Assembly (NCBI RefSeq): GCF_003627095.1
Contig: NZ_CP032627.1
Location: 930,001 to 994,000 of the forward strand
Source of the DNA: Lactococcus allomyrinae
GTDB taxonomy: Bacteria > Bacillota > Bacilli > Lactobacillales > Streptococcaceae
Direction: 5' to 3'
DNA length: 64,000 nt
This document shows positions 25,158 to 33,532 of the stretch, in pieces. Under the pieces are notes generated by a model that saw nothing but the letters and a program-made list of their open reading frames with translations, was not told where the DNA came from and searched no databases. Each line of letters starts with the position of its first letter. The stretch's first letter is position 1. Position numbers and translations under genes: made by a program.

Positions 25158-25227
25158 GTTGTTAATTTTATCACAATAAAACCTAGATTCTACAAGGAAA
25201 CTAAGTACTTTTTTTATTTTAAAATTT

Positions 25228-25613
25228 TTAACTTAGTAAGTGCTTGCTGTCTCCGCCCTTTGGGCTACGTTATCGATGCTCGGTCAATGCTCGCTACGCC
25301 ACTAAATAGCAAGCTCTGCTTTTGTTCTACTGCCCTAGGGTCTTAGCGCTTTAGCGATTGCGATTTGAACTTCCGACTTTAGTCGGTTGCCACTGCGACT
25401 AGGTGCTTTGCCTTTTGCTCTTTTTGCTTTAGCACAGCGGGAGCAATGAAGTTGCGAAGAACGTTTGTAGAATGGCATGCAAAGCACGTAGCACCATAGC
25501 AAGCATGGACAACGTAGCGAAGCGGAGGTGTGGCCTCATATCTTTGATGTGAGGTTGTACCCTAACCTTGGCGGAGAAAAAAGAATTCCCCACCAATGAA
25601 GTAATCACTTCAA
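25228..25613. repeat. Intergenic repeat element, long copy 1
   Basis: About 386 bp. The left end is TTAACTTAG followed by a near-palindrome (AGTAAGTGCTTGCT). The right end is the palindrome TGAAGTAATCACTTCA plus A. Inside are short hairpins such as CCGACTTTAGTCGG and CTCATA-TGTGAG. Long copies recur at 30006-30341 and 33082-33532, and short ones at 41717-41769 and 53325-53374. The right end overlaps the stop of the restored PAP2 gene. No coding potential is evident. Confidence 0.85.
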
Positions 25614-26260
25614 CGTATATTCTTTATTGTTCCTTTTGACAAAGCTAGGATAAGTCAACATTAAGAAAGTTAGTCCTTCAAGAAATCCACCAATAGTATC
25701 ACTTGGATAATGTACCCCACAAATACCCTTGAGAACATCACAAGAACAGTTAATAACAACGCTAATCCTGCTAAACCAAGCTTCGCGCTTCGTGTTTTCA
25801 ACTTAGTGAAATAAATCAAAAAAAGACTTCCAAATAAAATTGTCGCAAAAACAGAATGACCACTTGCAAAACTTTTCCCACTTTGATTAGCAAAAGCTAC
25901 AAGACGATGGATATCTGGTCTGCTTCGACCAATTACCTCTTTAACAAGTGTATTAAATCCTGTTCCAAACACAGTCAATCCAGCAAACCATAAGCCACCT
26001 ATTTTTTGTTTGAACAAGAAAAATAAAAGTAAAGCGACGAGAGCAGCTGTAATAATCCCACCTGTATCACCAAATAAATTGGTATAAGCAGTAAAAAAAT
26101 GTGTTAAAATTGACGAATTTTGGAGTTGGAAAGCAAAATTCTGTATTGGCTTATCAAAGTTTAGCGGTGTCTGTGTATGGCTCAATTTTACCCAGACCGC
26201 CAGAATTACAAATAAAATCCCTGTTATGGTACCAATGGAGTAAGATATTTTTTTGTTCAT
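25605..26260 (-). CDS. PAP2-family phosphatase, frame broken by a missing base
   Basis: A membrane lipid-phosphatase-like protein with about six helices. Motif 1 is KEVIGRSRPD near 108-117, motif 2 SGKSFASGHS near 127-136, motif 3 SRVFVG(V)HYPSD. The last motif is split: after FSRVFVG the present frame ends at 25670 with IIQVILLVDFLKD. One added G at the run 25715-25718 restores VHYPSDTIGGFLEGLTF and a stop at 25605-25607, within the repeat's terminal palindrome. Without it the catalytic His is lost. The restored length is about 218. Likely role: undecaprenyl- or phosphatidylglycerol-phosphate dephosphorylation. Confidence 0.85.
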
Positions 26261-26471
26261 TTTTTTCTTTCTAATCTTGTTTAATTTATACTAGTTTCAT
26301 TTTAAAATCAGGTAGAATTTTATACCACGGATCCCCCTTTTCAAGTCGCAGGGAGAAACGGCTACTTAACGTGCCCTTGCTTGGCTGATTTTACAGCCTG
26401 TGGCATGAAACGAAACAGACCACGCAAACAGAGTGTGTGCCATGACATTGTTCTTTCATCCTGAAGATCAA

Positions 26472-27926
26472 TTACTCAATATGAGAATTCATAATTGACA
26501 CTTTCTCAAAATGCTCAATCAATGAATAGACCCCTACAAAAAATAAAAGTCCAAAAGTCATAAATTGATAACGTGTCTTTACTTCCCAAATCAATGTATG
26601 AAATAAACTTATACCAAATATGGTCAACAACGCGAATAAGAGGGAATCTTTAGCTAGCATTTTATTGCTCAAAAATCTTAATCCTACGGCAATGAGAAAT
26701 AAAGCTATTAAAGCTTTCGAAAACACTTGAAAAATAAGTCTAATCGCACTGATGTGTTCCAAATAAAACTTTGGTGCAAAAATATAGGTTTTTTGGTAAT
26801 CTGTCAATGTTTGAAAGGTTCCTTCTCGCCACAAAACACCATATTTGACAAACAAATGAAAAATAAAAGTCTCTGGATTATAGCTTGCAAGTCGTGTTGC
26901 AATTCCTGAAACATCTGCACTTTGCGCAGAAGAAAAACCGATATGATGTAGTGTATAACTACGGTCGCAACGATTATACTCTCCAAATTTTTGTTGATTT
27001 AAGCCCATATAAATCCAATGTGCTATCGGAAATTCGTCTGGATTTGTACTATTATAGTGATAGTTTGCATCAAGAACTTTCCCAGCTCCTATCGCTAACA
27101 AAAGTCCTACAATAGATGCAATAAAAAGTTGAACAACTTTTCTATAAACATTTCTCTGTGTTTTATAAGTGAATAGTCCAATTATCACTAATGCGACAAG
27201 AGCAATAATAAGATTTGGTCTCATAAGATAACCATACGCAAAAACTAATGCAATAATCAATAACTTCCACCAGTTCAATCTCCCACATTCGAGGAAAAAC
27301 AATAGAAGCGCTAGAGCAAAAATACTAGCTCCATCAGTATAACCAACTTGAATAGTAAAGCCATAAAATGATGGAACAATGATTGATAATAAAGCCGCAA
27401 AAGCCGCAGCGCGTGGATTCTTATGCCATAAAGTTGCAATAATCAATATTATACTTCCCAAAAGCAAAGCGATATTGTAAGCAAGAAAAATCGGATTAAA
27501 ACCTAGATGTAAAAACTGTCCCACTCTCATGAAGACACTATACAAAATCGTTAATGGAACAAGATTTTTATATTGTAAAATCCATTCACTCCAATTAAAA
27601 TTACCTTGCACGAGCTGTCGAGCCATCGTTATACATATCTGGACATCCCCAAATAATTGCACTCGTATCAGAATGACATTCAATAATGCGCTGACAGCGA
27701 CACCTATTACTGACAGAGCAATGATTCCCTTTAGCTGCCTCACTGACAGCTTTCGCAATCCTCTATCAATGACTCGGAAGAATAAATATAATACGAATAT
27801 TGTTAGAATCACATCAATCGGATTAACAAATCCTGTATCAGTATATGTAACAAAGACCATCATCAAGAGTGAAAGCAACACAAAACCTAATAAGACATAA
27901 CGAGTTACTCTTTCAAATTTAAACAC
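26472..27926 (-). CDS. Polytopic GT-C-type membrane glycosyltransferase (GT39-like)
   Basis: 484 residues from a GTG with GGGA upstream (the in-phase ATG one base off reads into a stop). There are about 11 membrane helices. The early extracellular loop contains LFGDVQICITMARQLVQGNF, matching the D-x-D/E-type acidic loop of GT-C enzymes, and later YGYLMRPNLIIALVAL. Such proteins transfer sugars from polyprenyl-phosphate carriers to cell-wall polymers outside the membrane. It shares the loop pattern HWIYMGLNQQKFGEYNR with the similar gene at 33529 (HWIAMSWSPTNKTGGFNK), so the two are paralogues. It follows the sensor kinase gene in the same direction. Specificity unknown. Confidence 0.7.
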   Translation of the reverse strand: MFKFERVTRYVLLGFVLLSLLMMVFVTYTDTGFVNPIDVILTIFVLYLFFRVIDRGLRKLSVRQLKGIIALSVIGVAVSALLNVILIRVQLFGDVQICITMARQLVQGNFNWSEWILQYKNLVPLTILYSVFMRVGQFLHLGFNPIFLAYNIALLLGSIILIIATLWHKNPRAAAFAALLSIIVPSFYGFTIQVGYTDGASIFALALLLFFLECGRLNWWKLLIIALVFAYGYLMRPNLIIALVALVIIGLFTYKTQRNVYRKVVQLFIASIVGLLLAIGAGKVLDANYHYNSTNPDEFPIAHWIYMGLNQQKFGEYNRCDRSYTLHHIGFSSAQSADVSGIATRLASYNPETFIFHLFVKYGVLWREGTFQTLTDYQKTYIFAPKFYLEHISAIRLIFQVFSKALIALFLIAVGLRFLSNKMLAKDSLLFALLTIFGISLFHTLIWEVKTRYQFMTFGLLFFVGVYSLIEHFEKVSIMNSHIE

Positions 27927-27961
27927 ATCTGCTGTTTCCCTTCAAGCTCTTTTATCATCAA

Positions 27962-27992
27962 AAATTACTGACAGAAATTCTGTCAGTAATTT
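27962..27992 (-). terminator. Terminator built from paired CTGTCAG motifs
   Basis: The arms AAATTACTGACAGAA and TTCTGTCAGTAATTT are perfect (15 bp) around a single A. It lies 8 bases after the sensor-kinase stop, and a T run follows on the minus strand. It is one of many CTGTCAG pairs in the window. Confidence 0.8.
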
Positions 27993-27999
27993 CTCTATA

Positions 28000-29331
28000 C
28001 TATTTTGGACCAAAAACAAGGTGGAAAACAGAACCCTGTGGTAAATTATCAGACACGAAAATCCACGCACCACAAGCCTCAGCATATTGTTTAGCAATCG
28101 CAAGCCCTAGACCAGTTCCAGGAATTTCACTTGACCTTGACTTATCAACGCGATAAAAACGCTCAAATATCTTTTCTTTTTCTTCATCAGCAATTCCTAT
28201 CCCTTCATCAGCTACTGACAAATCAATACTATCGCCTTGTTCTCTCAACCGAACAATAATTTTACTGTCAGCAGGTGAATATTTTCCCGCATTTTCCAAA
28301 AATGCAACGAGAATTTTTTGAATGGCTGCTCTGTCAGCATTGACAGAAAATGATAAATCATTTTCAAAAATAACTTTCTGTGTCAGCGCAGGTTGAATTT
28401 CTTTCACAGTTCTGTCAGTAAATTCGCTTAAATCAAATCTTTCATTTTCCATACTAAAGTGATTCCCTCGTGATATTGTCAATAATTCTTCAATCATTCG
28501 CTTCATCCGTAAAGATTCTTCATCAATATAATTCAATGAATCCTCAACAATTTCTGGATGTTCACGCCAACGCCGTTTTAAAAGCGTGACATGACCACGA
28601 ATCGCTGCAACCGGTGTCCTCAACTCATGTGAAGCATCTGATACAAATTGCTGCTCTTGCTCAATCTTTTGATTAAGTCTTCCTAAAAGTTGATTAAAAC
28701 TCTTTGCTAATCGCTCTACTTCCACTGGAAAATCAGGAACTATAAGTTCACTTTTTTCCATATTTGTCGCCTTAGCAAGCGCTTCAATAGGTTGACTAAT
28801 TCGTTTTGCAGAACGCTTCAAAGCAATCATTGCACCAACATAGACTACAAGCATCGTGATAACAATCGCCACAATTGTCCGCAAAACCATATTCAAAACA
28901 ATAGTAATATCAAGCCATAACTCCGTTTTTATCCCATGAGAAGTGACCGAACTATACCAAAAAACATCGTCGTCCGACAAACTAAAATAGCCCCAGCGCA
29001 AACTTCTGCTCTTTAAAAATTGAGTTGTACCATGACTTTCATCAACGGCTCCTGATGGACGAGTCACTCGAATAAAATCAGAACGCTCTCCATCTTCTTC
29101 ACCAAGCTCAAATTCTTTCCAGTTAATATTTCCGTTTTGAGCCGCTTCATGAACAGAGCTCAATATAGAAGCTCCCTCCGACTCACGAATTTGTAAACTG
29201 CTGAAAGCAACAACAGCAGAAATAACTAGTACATTTAGGAGAGTAAATATCAAGAAAATCCGAGTGGACACTTTAGTGATTAAACTAGCACTTGTTTTTG
29301 ATTTATTATTAACTATTTTTTTTCTGTTCAT
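28000..29331 (-). CDS. Sensor histidine kinase
   Basis: About 443 residues from the ATG at 29331 (MNRKKIVNN), 10 bases after the DUF2127 stop; a GTG further up would overlap that gene. Order: TM1 (about 26-45), an extracellular sensor of about 100 residues, TM2 (about 143-170), a HAMP linker (AKRISQPIEALAKATN), HisKA with the phospho-His in SDASHELRTPVAAIRGH (near 235), and HATPase_c with FLENAGKYSP (N box), DEGIGI (G1) and GTGLGLAIAK (G2). It probably pairs with the OmpR-type regulator at 30338, from which it is separated by a repeat element and the DUF2127 gene. Its signal is unknown; the gene set suggests the cell envelope. Confidence 0.92.
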   Translation of the reverse strand: MNRKKIVNNKSKTSASLITKVSTRIFLIFTLLNVLVISAVVAFSSLQIRESEGASILSSVHEAAQNGNINWKEFELGEEDGERSDFIRVTRPSGAVDESHGTTQFLKSRSLRWGYFSLSDDDVFWYSSVTSHGIKTELWLDITIVLNMVLRTIVAIVITMLVVYVGAMIALKRSAKRISQPIEALAKATNMEKSELIVPDFPVEVERLAKSFNQLLGRLNQKIEQEQQFVSDASHELRTPVAAIRGHVTLLKRRWREHPEIVEDSLNYIDEESLRMKRMIEELLTISRGNHFSMENERFDLSEFTDRTVKEIQPALTQKVIFENDLSFSVNADRAAIQKILVAFLENAGKYSPADSKIIVRLREQGDSIDLSVADEGIGIADEEKEKIFERFYRVDKSRSSEIPGTGLGLAIAKQYAEACGAWIFVSDNLPQGSVFHLVFGPK

Positions 29332-29341
29332 TTTTAAATGA

Positions 29342-29962
29342 TTAAACAACAAAACGTACACTCACAAACACTGCTACAAGAACAATAATATTAAACACTA
29401 CAATAACAAGGTTATAGTTTTCAATAGTTTTCTTCATTTGTGAAATCCTTTCATAAGACTTTTTCAAATTTTGAAAATTTCTGCTCAACTTTCTATATTC
29501 GAGCAAGGTCAAAACCATCATAAGTAAATCAATCACAGTTAATGCAATCATTGACCACGCCCCAGTCTTAGAGAATTCAGCCATTTGATACCCAATGAAC
29601 CCCGAAAGTAAAACCAGTGACAAAGGATATGCCCAAAGCACTCTCTTCCACAGCAAAGCCAGAGAAACTAATTTAAGCAAACCGTGAGCAAGTAAATAGA
29701 TTACTGCAAATAATGTCATATCACTTGTCAAATTTTGTGCCGTATGATTAAATAACTGAACCAAAACTGGTAAAGGTGCTTCTTTTGCCAACTGATTAAG
29801 CAAAGTTCTGAGAACCGTCATTGGAACCAAAAACAAAGCTACTCCACCAATTACCTCCAATAAAGCAAACAGGCTTTTGAACAAAACTACAATATCAAAA
29901 CTTGCATCAAGCCATCCAGCTCTCATATTTAATTTTCTCATCCATTTTCCCTCGCTTCTCAT
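29342..29962 (-). CDS. DUF2127-like membrane protein
   Basis: 206 residues from the listed ATG; the ATG at 29941 (MRKLNMRAG) with GAGGGA upstream is an alternative start. Four or more helices: DIVVLFKSLFALLEVIGGVALFL, SDMTLFAVIYLLAHGLLKLVSL, VLWAYPLSLVLLSGFIGYQM and MIALTVIDLLMMVLTLLEYR, the DUF2127 pattern (predicted membrane protein). After it comes an extra C-terminal part with a further helix (YNLVIVVFNIIVLVAVFVSV), which may be a fusion. It sits between the response regulator and kinase genes and ends 10 bases before the kinase start, so it is probably a partner of the two-component system. Confidence 0.72.
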   Translation of the reverse strand: MRSEGKWMRKLNMRAGWLDASFDIVVLFKSLFALLEVIGGVALFLVPMTVLRTLLNQLAKEAPLPVLVQLFNHTAQNLTSDMTLFAVIYLLAHGLLKLVSLALLWKRVLWAYPLSLVLLSGFIGYQMAEFSKTGAWSMIALTVIDLLMMVLTLLEYRKLSRNFQNLKKSYERISQMKKTIENYNLVIVVFNIIVLVAVFVSVRFVV

Positions 29963-30005
29963 CTTTTCCAGTTCTCACACTGTGGCTAATTCGTTGTAAT
30001 ACTGT

Positions 30006-30341
30006 TTAACTTAGCAAGCACTTGCTAAGTTAAACAGCACTATCTCCACTTTACTCCGCTGTCGATTCTCGCTATGGCACAAAAGTGCCTTGTCAAAGTC
30101 GCACAACTCGCTAATGGCAGACTCTGCTTTCGTTCTACTGCCCTAGGGTTTTAGCGACTTCAAGGACAGGACCATTTCGCCTTGCGACTTTTAGTCGATT
30201 GCGATTTGAACTTCCGACTTTAGTCGGTTAGTGAAATCGACAACGTAGCGAAGCGGAGGTGTGAGCTCATATCTTTGATGTGAGGTTGTGCCCTAACATT
30301 GGTGGAGGAAAAGAATCCCATCAATGAAGCAATCACTTCAA
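30006..30341. repeat. Intergenic repeat element, long copy 2
   Basis: About 336 bp, same ends as copy 1 (TTAACTTAGCAAGCACTTGCT on the left; TGAAGCAATCACTTCAA on the right). It splits the response-regulator gene from the DUF2127/kinase genes. The response-regulator stop codon (30338-30340) lies inside the right-end palindrome. Confidence 0.85.
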
Positions 30342-31033
30342 CTCCCAAACGTATCACTCCGAAGTCGATATCCCACACCACGCACCGTTTCGATTAACGA
30401 AGGCTCATCATCCAAATCAATTTTTGATCTTAAATAACGAACATAGGCATCTACCGTATTTTCCTGACCATCAAAATCCATGCCCCAAACATCATCTAAA
30501 ATATCTGCCCGACTTATCGCAACACCTTGATGTTCTAAAAAATACGTCAGTAAAGCAAATTCACGTTGTGTCAAATTAACAGATTCTCCTGATACCCAAG
30601 CAGTGTGAGCTGAAGTATCTACTTTTAAATGTTCCACTGCGTAAACTGTCGTTCGTACCGTTGACCATTTTCTAAAAATTAGCCTCAACCGAGCCAACAA
30701 CTCCTCAATCTCAAAAGGTTTCGTGATATAGTCATCCGCACCAGCATCCAAGCCAGCAACTTTATCCCCGATATAATCACGCGCAGTAAGAAATATAATA
30801 GGTGTATTGGGCTGAATTTTTTTCATCCGTCTTAGAACGGTTAGACCATCTAATTTTGGAATCATCCAATCTAATAACACTACATCTATCGCTGGTTGAG
30901 CCTTCTCAAAAAGTTCGAGCGCTTCTTCACCATCAAAAGCTGCTGTTACTTGGTAATCTTCAAAAGTCAATTCTTTTTTTACATAATCTGAAATACTTCT
31001 CTCATCTTCAACAACTAATACATGATACTTCAT
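30338..31033 (-). CDS. OmpR/PhoB-type response regulator
   Basis: 231 residues from the ATG at 31033 (MKYHVLVVEDERS), chosen because GGGGAAG lies six bases upstream; an upstream ATG adds five residues. The receiver domain has the acidic pair ED near 9-10, phospho-Asp in VVLLDWMIPK (Asp55) and the switch Lys in ITKPFE (near 106). The C-terminal winged helix (SVNLTQREFALLTYFLEHQG, NTVDAYVRYLRSKID, TVRGVGYRL) binds DNA. Partner of the histidine kinase at 28000. Its last codons (TFGS) and the TGA come from the adjoining repeat element. Confidence 0.93.
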   Translation of the reverse strand: MKYHVLVVEDERSISDYVKKELTFEDYQVTAAFDGEEALELFEKAQPAIDVVLLDWMIPKLDGLTVLRRMKKIQPNTPIIFLTARDYIGDKVAGLDAGADDYITKPFEIEELLARLRLIFRKWSTVRTTVYAVEHLKVDTSAHTAWVSGESVNLTQREFALLTYFLEHQGVAISRADILDDVWGMDFDGQENTVDAYVRYLRSKIDLDDEPSLIETVRGVGYRLRSDTFGS

Positions 31034-31084
31034 TAAATACTTCCCCATTTATTTTTACGTGCTAATATTGTCTAAGTTTAAATA

Positions 31085-31939
31085 TCACTCTGTAGGATAA
31101 GCAAGAGCTACATGTTTTTCACGGATATATTTTACAACAATCGCCACTAATACACTAGCAAACAAAACAATGAAAACCATTGACATTTCTCGATTACCTA
31201 GCACCCCATTATCCCAACGGTAACAGAAATAATCTGAGAAACTTGCTCCAATAGGCCGTGTCAAAACATAGGCTATCCAAAAGGTCAAAATTTCCATTAC
31301 TCCATTTTCACGAGGATGTCCCATCAAGCGATAAACCAACACTCCAAGAAAAATTGCGCCTAAGACGTAACCTGCAGTCAGATAACCGAGCCCCAAGTCA
31401 AAAGTTGAATGATCCCCCATCCAATCTCCCATCAAAGTTCCGAGTGCGAAGCTCACCGCCACTGTTATCCAATAATAAGTTTCTCTTTTTGAATTTCTAA
31501 TTTGGTGAATGGATAAATTTTGGGTTGCACGATACCACAGAAAGAAACACAGCCCCATTAACACTGTTGTAATACCTACAAGATAAATGATTGGAACACC
31601 CAAAGCTGCAGTCAGAGAGTCTGCGATGACCGTACCAAAGACCGCTAAAAGCGCAACGGCTCCCCAGTAGTAAATGGGATGATATCTTTTTGCGCGTTTT
31701 TGCTTAAATAAGAATACTCCAAATAAACCTCCTGACCAAAGAATAGTCAATAGGGCACCAATCACTTGGTTGCCTCCAAACATTCCTTTTAATATATTAT
31801 TGGATGCATCAGACACGGACTCCCCCATACCTGTCGAAATAAGTTTTGCTATCCAGAAAAGTAGACCAACTGCTGGCACTTTATTCCACTCATAATTACT
31901 TATATGTTTTTCTTGCATCATCTTTATTTTTCCCATCAT
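31085..31939 (-). CDS. COG4705-like membrane protein with internal duplication
   Basis: A 284-residue polytopic protein with about eight helices. It has internally similar segments: WIAKLISTGMGESVSDA, VFGTVIADSLTAALG, LGTLMGDWMGDHS and WIAYVLTRPIGASFSDYF, each with a helix ending in a Gly/Asp-rich turn, as in the uncharacterised membrane-anchored family COG4705. It lies just upstream of the response regulator (gap of 51) in the same direction, so it may be co-transcribed with the two-component system. The family's molecular function is unknown. Start uncertain among the first Met residues (MMGKIKMMQEK). Confidence 0.75.
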   Translation of the reverse strand: MMGKIKMMQEKHISNYEWNKVPAVGLLFWIAKLISTGMGESVSDASNNILKGMFGGNQVIGALLTILWSGGLFGVFLFKQKRAKRYHPIYYWGAVALLAVFGTVIADSLTAALGVPIIYLVGITTVLMGLCFFLWYRATQNLSIHQIRNSKRETYYWITVAVSFALGTLMGDWMGDHSTFDLGLGYLTAGYVLGAIFLGVLVYRLMGHPRENGVMEILTFWIAYVLTRPIGASFSDYFCYRWDNGVLGNREMSMVFIVLFASVLVAIVVKYIREKHVALAYPTE

Positions 31940-32070
31940 ATTATTTTTATCACTTTATTCTACTAGAAAAAATTGACTAAAAAAACAAGTTTTAAAGAGA
32001 ATTTTATGATAAATTATCAGAGAAAAATGTAGAGTTGTGTCTATATTTATTTGAGTAGGCTTAAACGATG

Positions 32071-33039
32071 CTAGCCTTTATTTTCTTCTTGATTAATAAA
32101 TTCTTCAATGATATAACGTGGACGATGTTTTACTTCAATGAATATTTTTCCAATGTATTCACCGATAATCCCAACTGCAAGGAGATTTAATCCACCAAAT
32201 CCAATAATAGCAATCATGGTAGAGGCCCATCCTGATACATCAGGTGCTCCAATAAAATGTCTACCAACAATGTAGATTGCTCCAATGATAGCAAAAATAA
32301 AGAAAAAGAAACCTATCCATAAAATAAATCGCATTGGTGTGGCTGATGTCGAAGTAATTCCATCCACTGCAAAACTAAGCATTCTTTTAAGTGGATATTT
32401 GCTCTCACCAGCAAAACGCTCACCACGCTTGTAATAAACAACAGCTGATTTATAACCCACTAGTGGAACTAACCCTCTCAAAAAGAGATTTTCTTCTGGA
32501 AATTGTGATAATCCTTCCAAGGCTCGCCTAGACATCAATCTAAAGTCGGCATGGTTAGGAATGCTTTGACTCCCCAAAAGCTCCATTGTCTTATAAAAAG
32601 CCCCTGCCGTTCTGCGTTTAAAAACAGTATCAGTATCTCGATTATCTCGCACACCATAAACAATATCACAAGCTTCATCTTCAAACTTTTCAATCATCGC
32701 ATCAATCGTGTCAATATCATCTTGAAGATCTGCATCCATTGAAATTGCACAGTCGCAGAGTTCTTTAACTGTCATCAATCCCGCTAATAGAGCATTTTGA
32801 TGTCCTCGATTTCTTGAAAGATTGATTCCACTAAATACTGAATCTTCATGATGTTTTTCTTGAATTTTTTCCCAAGTCTTATCTTTTGAACCATCGTTAA
32901 CGTACACGATACGGCTTTTTGGGCTAATTTTTTCATTTTCTATCAGTTGACTATATTTTTCTTTCAACCGTTTTGATGTTTCATCAATGACTAATTCTTC
33001 GTTGTAACAAGGAATGACCATATATAAAATCGTTGTCAT
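32071..33039 (-). CDS. GT2 polyprenyl-phosphate glycosyltransferase (GtrB-like)
   Basis: 322 residues. An N-terminal GT-A domain has YMVIPCYNEE (residue 5 on), VYVNDGSKDKTW, and the D-x-D motif in ISMDADLQDDIDTID near 96-110. The pattern ends in two membrane helices (FILWIGFFFFIFAIIGAIYI; IIGFGGLNLLAVGIIGEYIG) and the basic tail KHRPRYIIEE, typical of GtrB/YkoT enzymes. It loads a sugar from a nucleotide donor onto undecaprenyl phosphate at the inner face, probably for the GT-C-like transferases encoded at 33529 and 26472. Together they would glycosylate a wall polymer. The sugar is not determinable. Confidence 0.9.
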   Translation of the reverse strand: MTTILYMVIPCYNEELVIDETSKRLKEKYSQLIENEKISPKSRIVYVNDGSKDKTWEKIQEKHHEDSVFSGINLSRNRGHQNALLAGLMTVKELCDCAISMDADLQDDIDTIDAMIEKFEDEACDIVYGVRDNRDTDTVFKRRTAGAFYKTMELLGSQSIPNHADFRLMSRRALEGLSQFPEENLFLRGLVPLVGYKSAVVYYKRGERFAGESKYPLKRMLSFAVDGITSTSATPMRFILWIGFFFFIFAIIGAIYIVGRHFIGAPDVSGWASTMIAIIGFGGLNLLAVGIIGEYIGKIFIEVKHRPRYIIEEFINQEENKG

Positions 33040-33081
33040 AACTGTTCCTTTCTTGAATGTTTGTGATTCTATTAATTTATC

Positions 33082-33532
33082 TTTAACTTAGCAAGTGCGT
33101 GCTATCTCCGCTCTTTGGGCTACACTGTCGATGCTCGGCACGAAAGTGCCAACTCGCTACGTGCTTCGCACGCCGTTCTCCAAACGATCTACGCAACTCC
33201 GTTGCTCCGCTATCCTCTATTCGTATGCAAGCAGAGCTTGCAACGATAGAGGCAAAGCGATAAGATGAAATGGCAAGCTCTGCTTTCGCTCTACTGCTCT
33301 AGGGTATTAGCGACTTCAGGGACAGGATCATTTCGCCTTGCAACTTTTAGTCGATTGCGATTTGAACTTCCGACTTTAGTCGGTTAGTGAAATCGACAAC
33401 GTAGCGAAGCGGAGATAGAGCGAATGGATAACGTAGCAAAGCGGAGGTGTGACCTCATATCTTTGATGTGAAGTTTTGCCCTAACATTGGTGGGGAAGAA
33501 AGAATTCCTCACCAATGGAGTAACCCCTTCAA
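33082..33532. repeat. Intergenic repeat element, long copy 3
   Basis: About 451 bp, the longest copy, with the same ends and inner blocks as copies 1 and 2. It has an extra ~100-bp insert around 33160-33270 and an inner duplication of ACGTAGC[G/A]AAGCGGAG. The stop codon of the GT-C gene (33529-33531) lies in its right end (AATGGAGTAACCCCTTCAA). Confidence 0.85.

Noticed and set aside
26080-26092. ATTGGTATA match
   Set aside because: It lies within the PAP2 coding sequence, away from any promoter, so it was not counted as a NagR site.
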